From Pyrus communis (lineage: Eukaryota > Streptophyta > Magnoliopsida > Rosales > Rosaceae): a stretch of DNA of 64,000 nt. The stretch spans positions 7,886,600 to 7,950,599 of the forward strand of contig NC_084816.1 of assembly GCF_963583255.1 (NCBI RefSeq), given 5' to 3'. Each line of letters begins with the position of its first letter. Within the stretch, counting starts at the first letter, position 1. The position numbers and the translations under genes were made by a program. Of this stretch, positions 57,667 to 64,000 are shown piece after piece. Below the pieces are notes generated by a model. That model made no database searches and was not told where the DNA came from. It worked only from the letters and a program-made list of their open reading frames with translations.

Positions 57667-60600
57667 TCATCTGAACTATAATAACTTTCGCTGTCATCAC
57701 TTTCGGTCTCCCAATCCTCCTCCTCGATAGGTACGTCATCGTCGTCGTTCGGGCCCACTGCACCATCGTATCATGGAATATTACTGAGGTCAATTGTAAT
57801 TAACTGAATCAGTATTTCAATTAAAACCACTCCTTGTATCTAAAACGGTTCTTGGATAAGATTTGTATCTCGAAGTGTTTCTGCATCATTTTTCATTGAA
57901 GATTCTAAACGTTGGTCAACGACGTTGTTGACATCGTCATTAGTAGGTCTTGTTCTAGTATAGCATACACGTTCCTCTAATCCATCTTTTGAACAACTTT
58001 CCAACCTCCCACGGCTTTAGGGTCATCTAAATACACAATCTGTTTTGCCATGTTTGCCAAAATGTAAGGAGTCCTCATCGTACCAAGTTCTATTAATGTT
58101 CACAAATAGTAAGCCATGGTTGATTTTAACACTTCCCTACCTATTTGGGTTTGTATTAAACTATTGACACTTAAACATGATCACTTGGTATCAGTTTCTG
58201 TAAAGCAATTGCATGACAGTTGTTAGTTTGCCATAGAAATCAATATACGTACTTTCACCTCCACATGGGACATGGACACCACTGTTTTGCGTACATAACT
58301 TGTAATCTCGTGCAGTCCCAAAAAACTTGACGCCGTTAACATGGCAACCTAAGAACAATTCAGCGCGAATCGGGTCGAACGCCAAGTTATATAACTCTTC
58401 ACTGTAAGTGGGGGAATTTGATGCTTTCAATTTATTCACCTAATATTAAACAAAAACATACACATGTTAGTTTGAAAAAAATTAAATACTACTATATATA
58501 TCACAAATACAAAACACTTATAAATTACATATTCGAGAAACCATTGTGGAAACAATTCTCGGTGTTTCTTGGCATACAAATAAGATGGATGTTCTTGCTT
58601 CATCATTTCTTCATGCTCATCTAGGTATGCCATTATCTCGTCACAATTGTTTAGTACGAACCAATGCACTACCTCCATTCATTTTTGGAAAACGACTTGC
58701 CTCGTACAAGATCTCCAAAAGGTCGTGTGCATTAGGCAAAAACAGAGTTTCTCCTTTCTCACACCCCCCCCCCGGTCATTATTGCACTGAGGACGATTGA
58801 AAGTCATCTCTGCATCTTTTAAATACATTCCACAAAAAGTAAGCAACTCATATTGAACCCAAGCCTCTATATTTGATCCTTTAGGCTTCGCCTTATTGCA
58901 TACATTTTTTTTTCCACTCCCCCAGAAGCCTACCAAAATAAATTAGTAAACATGGGTTAATGATGCATAAACAAATGATAAGGCTGATATACCTTTTTAT
59001 TGGATACATCCAACAATAGTTGACAAGACCAGCAAGCGATGCCTCTTCCGGTAAGTGAACCATCACGTGGATCATACTTGTGAAGAAAGCTGGAGGGAAA
59101 ATCATCTCAAAATTGCATAGGACTTGGAAAATGTCATGGCGCAACTAATTAACGTTCATCTTTCGCAACGTTCTTGATGTCAATTAGGAAAAAAAATCTG
59201 GACAACAACATGATTAGCTTCACAACATCTTCCGGCAATAGTTGTCGAATACCCACAGGAAATAGGCGTTGCATAAACACATGGCAACCATGGCTCTTTA
59301 GTCCAGCAAATTTACCCTCATCAACATTCACGCAACGCGCGATATTAAAAGCATACCCATCAGGAAACTTTACAGACGATATAAACTTTAAAAACTCTTT
59401 TTTGTTATTCGGTTTCATGGAAAAAAAAAAAAAGCAAGATCCCTTCTGGCTTTATCACTGTCCCTATTCATCCATAAACCCCTCCGTATGCCCATTCTTT
59501 CCAAATCAAGTCGAGCTTTGATCGTGTCCTTTGTCTTACCCTCGATATCTGGAATGGTGCCCACCAATGTGTCAAATACATTTTTCTCAACATTCATAAA
59601 GTTGAGGTTGTGTCTCAATTTTGTTTTCGACCAATACGGGAGCTCAAAAAACATATGCTTGTGCGTCCAGTTCACATGTGTAGAAGGTCTGGTCCTACTC
59701 ACTATTTTCCCAAACAAAGCAAAATCCAAATGGTTAAGCTGTTCTAAAATCTGATCATCGGCCATATTCTAGGTCTAAGGCGATGCTCTGTCTTTCCATC
59801 GAACTCTTTATCCTTTTCTCGCCACTTGTGGTCCCATGGAAACTATCTTCGATGACTAAGGTAACAAACTTTTCTGATGTGCCAACCAGATGTTACATCA
59901 TCCGTGCATACAGGGTATGCCATATAACCCTTAGTGCTCTACCCAGAAACCATTGCATATGTGGGAAAATCGTTCACAGTCCACATAATTGCTGCATGCA
60001 AAGTGAACATCTTCCCAGGGCACTTATCATATATGCGCACACCGTTTTTCCATAAATCATTTAGCTCATCAACCAACAGCCTTATGTAAACATCGATTGA
60101 CCTACCATGATCCTCAGTTATCAAAAGAGTCATCATCATGTATTCTTTTTTCATGCATTTCCAAGGCGGCAAATTATATGGGAATACGAAAATCGACCAA
60201 GTGTTGTGGTGTTGGTTTAGAACCCCGAATGGATTGAATCCGTCAGTCGCAAGTCCCAATCTAACATTCCATGAATTAGCAATAAACTCAGGGAACATTT
60301 GATCGAACTCTTTTCATGCCTCCCCATCTACAGGATGCCTCATCACATCGTCGTCTACTAGTTTTTCCTTATGCCATCTCATGTCGGTGGCAGTATTCGT
60401 CGACATATACAATTGATGCAACCTAGGTTTCAAGGGCAGATAACGCATGACTTTTTGTGGGATCTTAGTCGTTTTATTCTGAGATGTCATTTTGAACATC
60501 GACTTATTGCATACAGGGCATTTATCCAATGCTTTATTCTCTTTGTAGAATAAAATACAATTGTTTTTGTAAGCGTGAATTTTTTCATAACCCAATCCAA

Positions 60601-61240
60601 GACCATTCAACACCTTTTGCGCATGTCTATGGTCTTTCGACAAACAATTGTCCTTTGAAAGCATTCTCTTGAAAACCCCCAAAAAGTAATCAAAACATTG
60701 GTTCGACATACGATACTTTATTTTTCCGTGCATTAGTTCCACAAGGGCCGTGATAACCAAAAAGCTTTTGCACCCCGAGTATAACTCTTGGTTGACATTT
60801 TTTAATAGTTTTTCATATTGTTTGAACTCTGCACTATCCATTGGTGTAGGCACGTCATCTTCCCCTTCCTGATTGGTGTTTGTTGATGCAAATGGAAAAA
60901 CATCATTTATAATATCCATGACTTGTTCATAAAGATCCACAATAGTTTAAACATTATCCACTCTTGTGGCGTTTGAAGACGAAGCATTGTCTAATTGTTC
61001 CCCATGATGGTTCTAAGTATTATATGTCTCAATCATTCCATTCCTTTCTAAATGAAATCGAACATTTTCAATTGTCTCCCTTAACATGTTGTTACAACTC
61101 CTACAAGTACACTAGATTCTACTTGCACCCGAGTTGTGTGTACATGCAAAGTCAATAAAATCCTTGATTCCATCCAAGTATTCGGGTTCCGTATCCACGT
61201 CTTGTCCATAATTCCTGGAGCCACAATAACAATACAACAA
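57667..61240 (-). pseudogene. tnp2-type CACTA transposase (Transposase_21), broken
   Basis: Domains in order along the minus strand. A transposase-associated zinc-binding segment is at 61240-60960 (CTCRSCNNMLRETIENVRFH, then a HGEQLDN motif). The Transposase_21 catalytic region is at 60940-59770 (DYFLGVFKRMLSKDN, CPVCNKSMFK, DMRWHKEK, RLGLATDGFNPFGVL, NLPPWKCMKKEYMMM, DHGRSIDVYIRLLVDELNDLW, then KGYMACPVC). DUF4218 is at 59765-59000 (HMFFELPYW, NFMNVEKNVFDTLVG, KSHGCHVFMQRLFPVGIRQL, PPAFFTSMIHVMVHLPEEA). A DUF4216-like tail is at 58678-57667 (ARDYKLCTQNSGVHVPCGG), ending in an acidic EEEDWETESDDSESYYSSDD. Several stops (e.g. after VDGEA near 60314, after VSG near 59939) and frame changes show it is inactive, though the blocks are long. 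Confidence 0.88.
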
Positions 61241-62100
61241 TCATAACAACTTCATACAAAATGATAATGTCATCTTATGCCTCCGGTAAGGGTCCTATCC
61301 CATTCGAGAATGCATAGTCATGTCACATAATTTATGGCTACATCAGATTAAATTTCGACATGGATAAATTTCAGCAGCATCTTGATACAGTTTTTCAAGT
61401 GTACAATGTAGATATAAAATACCTATGTACCATGCAAATAACGTACAGAGACGACATCGAAATCTCCACAACAGAAACCTAATCCTTTAACCATAAACTA
61501 CGCGTCATAACTGTGCATTCCTAAACTGTCCAAATAATGGGACAATTCAAGAATTAATTGGACCGTAGTCATGCTTTTGCATCCATGCGTGAAATCCAAC
61601 TAATCCTCAAATGGGAAACTAAGTTTTACTAAAAATAATAAAACGAGTACAAAGATAATTTCAATTAACTTCGTACATCACAACACATATTTTTACGTCA
61701 CATACAAATTTCACAACATAATATAAATATAATTTCACAACACAATATAAACATAGCAACATAAGTTCAACATAATTTAATTAATTTGATATTTTTAAAA
61801 AATAAAACAAAGAAAATTCCTTCTCAATCGTTCTCCACCAATCGCTAATCACACAGAATATCCCTATAAACAACGAAATTCATGGAGTTAGTATGAATTT
61901 ACATTAATACTTTTACCCTAACAAAAAAAAAGCTTACTAGACACATCGAGACAGCTCGATCAACCTAGAGAAGAAGATGAAGGGAGTATTAGATGATGAA
62001 ATTGAGAGAAAATGGAAATGACAGATGCCAGATTAAGCAAAACCGAAGGGGACGAGTGCAGAGGCTAAATCTGTAATTTTATTGTAGTTTGCCTTTGCAA
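61241..62100. other. 5' region of the tnp2 gene
   Basis: Non-coding. Probably leader or intron of the tnp2 pseudogene. On the minus strand ACTACAATAAAATTAC (about 62075-62090) is a weak TATA-like site just downstream of motif cluster 3. Confidence 0.4.
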
Positions 62101-62149
62101 GCTAGATGATAAAGTTCACTTTTGGACGAATGATTTTGGGTGACAAACA

Positions 62150-62340
62150 CGGTCTTCGTCATGCAAATGTCTTTTGCGCGACTAATAGAGAATTCATCGT
62201 GCAAATAACCTTTGCACGACAAAAAAAAAAAATGAAGTATTCATCGCGCAAGTTTACCATTTTTATGTCATTTCTTTTACCTTATAATTTATTCTTTTCA
62301 ACAAATTGCACGACAAAAACATGTATCGTTGCGCAATGCA
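62150..62340. repeat. Motif cluster 3
   Basis: TTCGTCATGCAAA, TTTTGCGCGACTAAT, TTCATCGTGCAAA, TTTGCACGACAAA, TTCATCGCGCAAG, TTGCACGACAAA and CGTTGCGCAATGC occur within 190 bp, alternating in orientation, between the tnp2 gene and the next gene remnant. Confidence 0.82.
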
Positions 62341-62585
62341 TATTTTTTTACTTTTTTTTTTAAGTTTTCCGTTTTCTTTTTATGTAATGTAAATTTTATT
62401 TTAATCTAAATTAAAAACACAAACCTAATTAAACATTAAATTAATTAACAAAACTAATTTTTTATCCCAAATACAAATTATAATTAATGTAAATATTAAT
62501 ACTCATCCACATAACATAAATTTATTAATTAAAATAAATATAAAGTCCACAAAATCTTATTCCAAAAAAAAAAAAAATTACAATT

Positions 62586-63005
62586 CAACTTCAATCCTCC
62601 TCCTCCGCCCACAACACATCAAACTTCCACTGCCGGAAACTCTACTTGAAAAGCCCATCCACATACTTCCGTTGCTTCTCATCAATTTCATCAACATCCG
62701 GATGAACCTACATTAATGCCAATAACAAAAAATTAGAAATTTAAAAAATATTACGTTTTCACAAAAATAATTATTCATTATTTACTACAAACTTACTGAT
62801 AATTCCCTCAACATGGAATTCTTCAACTCCTCAAGGACCTTTTTCTAAGACTCAAACTCGACAGAACATTCCCTCCACACCAAACTCCCAATGTCATACC
62901 TAAATTGGGCGTACGCATCAACCATACTTTTGTCTTCAAAGTACGGCACTTGCTTCCATCGATACCTCTTTGATCACACTACAAGTTTCTTTTTGCTAGA
63001 ACCTT
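62586..63005 (-). pseudogene. Truncated Transposase_24-like remnant, copy C
   Basis: Two short minus-strand exons. About 63005-62800 gives KRYRWKQVPYFEDKSM, AQFRYDIGSLVWRE and EELKNSMLRELS, with a stop (VV stop SKRYR) and another (FES stop KKV). 62700-62586 gives VHPDVDEIDEKQRKYVDGLF, a stop, then SFRQWKFDVLW and an acidic end. The YVDGLF..FRQWK.D core parallels YVNRLF..YKQW.SDL in the tnpA-like gene at 53.5 kb. Only the core is present, and it lies directly after a TATA-like box and palindrome. Confidence 0.5.
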
Positions 63006-63070
63006 CTCCAAAATTGTATATTCTTTTGAAACAATTTTTTTTTTTTTGAAAACCAGGGTTCTGAAACTGT

Positions 63071-63082
63071 GTTTATATAACA
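63071..63082 (-). promoter_or_regulatory. TATA-like box upstream of copy C
   Basis: Minus strand TGTTATATAAAC, 11 bp from the palindrome at 63093-63122 and about 70 bp before the first coding-like exon of copy C. Confidence 0.5.
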
Positions 63083-63092
63083 CTATGATCCC

Positions 63093-63238
63093 TTTGCGCG
63101 ATGAAGCTATTCGTCGCGCAAATACCTATGTTCTTCACGGAAAATGCGTCATAAATACGCAATAAGTGGGAAGGTTTGAACACAATTTGACCATACTTTG
63201 CGCGACGACAGTTGTTGTTCGTCGCGCAATATATGTCG
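63093..63238. repeat. Motif cluster 4: two palindromes
   Basis: Palindrome 1 is at 63093-63122: arms TTTGCGCGATGAA and TTCGTCGCGCAAA (13 bp, one mismatch), 4-bp loop. Palindrome 2 is at 63198-63229: arms TTGCGCGACGA and TCGTCGCGCAA, a perfect 11-bp match, 10-bp loop. A half motif TATGTCGCAAC follows. Confidence 0.88.
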
Positions 63239-63534
63239 CAACGGACAGAATGATTGCAATTATCAAGTTTATGTAAGCATACATATCGATGTTTACGTAA
63301 ACTTTATAATTACAAACAAATATTCAGTTAAATATTTATTCTAAAAATAATTACTACCTTAAATATTTATTCTAAAAATAATTAATACCCTTATCCATTC
63401 ATTTATTTTAAAAAAGCAAATAGGAATTAAAGCCTAATTAATTCCAAATACATACCTTATAAAGAAACCTTATATTGTCCTAAAAAACATAAATTTAAAA
63501 CTACTATTTCGATTATCCTCCATTCCACTTGACT

Positions 63535-63860
63535 TCATAACGCCATCGATTGTAACCTCCCTCCAACGCATCCTCCATCAACTTCATCAACTTTTAGTTC
63601 GTATCATCATACTTACATTGTTACACATATATGCAAATAATTAATTCCAACATATAACAAAAAATTTCACAAAATTAATTATTGATCCATCAACATTATA
63701 CTTCCTCATAATTCATCCATCACCGCATTCTGCGCATTCTCGGGCACATATTTCCAAGAACGCCACTCAGTAGTAGGACAATTATTCCGCATGGCTACAG
63801 CAAGCATGCGTGAACTCAAAATGTTGCCTCAAATCATTCGGGTCGACAGCGGGCACGCTC
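63535..63860 (-). pseudogene. Truncated Transposase_24-like remnant, copy D
   Basis: Minus-strand pieces: about 63795-63710 gives RNNCPTTEWRSWKYVPENAQ and NAVMDEL, parallel to WKSWKAMPDDVRTKVRAQLL in the tnpA-like gene. About 63620-63535 gives KLMKLMEDALEGGYNRWRYE after a stop, then VKWNGG, parallel to the LF..YKQW core. It has the same two-exon layout as copy C. Confidence 0.45.
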
Positions 63861-63939
63861 TAATCCTTGTTTTTATCCTTCATCCTAGAACGAACAGAAT
63901 TGTGAAGAATAAGGAGAACATAATTGTGAAGAATAAGGA

Positions 63940-64000
63940 CAACAGAAGCGCATGTTTATAGGAAGGTTAGGGCCTTTGCCTGACGAAGGCTTTATTGCGC
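63940..64000 (-). promoter_or_regulatory. Motif cluster 5 (cut by the window edge) and TATA-like box for copy D
   Basis: Minus strand from the edge: GCGCAATAAAGCCTTCGTCAGGCAAA, a degraded motif pair, then CCTATAAACATG (63951-63962). This is the same motif-then-TATA order as at 63071-63122. Confidence 0.45.

Larger units (their letters stand above)
51867..64000 (-). mobile_element. CACTA (En/Spm) transposon cluster, right end outside the window
   Basis: Transcribed leftwards. It contains a tnp2-type transposase pseudogene and Transposase_24-like remnants, the two gene classes of CACTA elements (tnpD and tnpA analogues). A candidate left terminus CACTCCTACATTTAACT at 51867 is followed directly by motif TTTGCGTGATGAAC, as expected of a CACTA end with subterminal repeats, but it has CACTC instead of CACTA. 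No matching right terminus is visible. It may be one large element or several nested or adjacent ones. TIR pairing and target duplication could not be shown. Confidence 0.7.

Noticed and set aside
62984..62993. CACTACAAGT as a CACTA terminus
   Set aside because: It falls inside the coding-like exon of copy C, has no partner end or target duplication, and the motif cluster is not adjacent on the expected side.

Overview
This is a plant nuclear window: AT-rich, with GT-AG introns and saturated with plant transposable elements (Ty1/copia, Ty3/gypsy, Cassandra and other TRIMs, LINEs, a tRNA-derived SINE, MULE-like and Harbinger-like elements, CACTA). The element repertoire and gene style suggest a eudicot, perhaps a woody Rosaceae such as apple or pear. 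That species guess is from familiarity and is not proven by the sequence.

Only two host protein genes are recognisable, both of the MLO family (seven-transmembrane, calmodulin-binding). The first three exons of a clade V-like MLO lie on the minus strand at 226-1064. The gene runs off the left edge, and a TRIM element sits 21 bp inside its third intron. A complete 15-exon MLO gene (548 codons, clade III-like) runs on the plus strand at 42262-47765, with a solo LTR in intron 4. The one RNA gene is tRNA-Pro(AGG) at 21522-21593, minus strand.

The rest is mobile DNA of different ages. 2-11 kb holds MITEs, a Cassandra solo LTR, a small TRIM and a long-TIR MULE-like element. 11.6-17.2 kb holds a LINE RNase H remnant abutting a decayed copia element. 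19.3-20.0 kb holds an RTE-type LINE tail with clear target duplications. 22.3-23.7 kb holds an internally deleted copia. 24.4-28.9 kb holds copies of a long inverted-repeat unit, one of which was hit by both a second Cassandra LTR and a SINE. 27.0-28.1 kb is a likely solo LTR. 30.7-37.6 kb is a single gypsy insertion (target duplication AGTCG) whose interior is rearranged around an inverted LTR and a Cassandra-like TRIM. 37.7-42.2 kb is intergenic with tandem repeats.

51.9 kb to the right edge is a CACTA (En/Spm) cluster transcribed leftwards. It has a tnp2-type transposase pseudogene and three Transposase_24-like gene remnants. Every gene spacer carries a cluster of a GC-rich motif (TTTGCGCGACGAA and its complement), often as a palindrome, usually just upstream of a TATA-like box. 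This repeated layout is the most unusual signal in the window. I found no CRISPR array, operon or prokaryotic feature.
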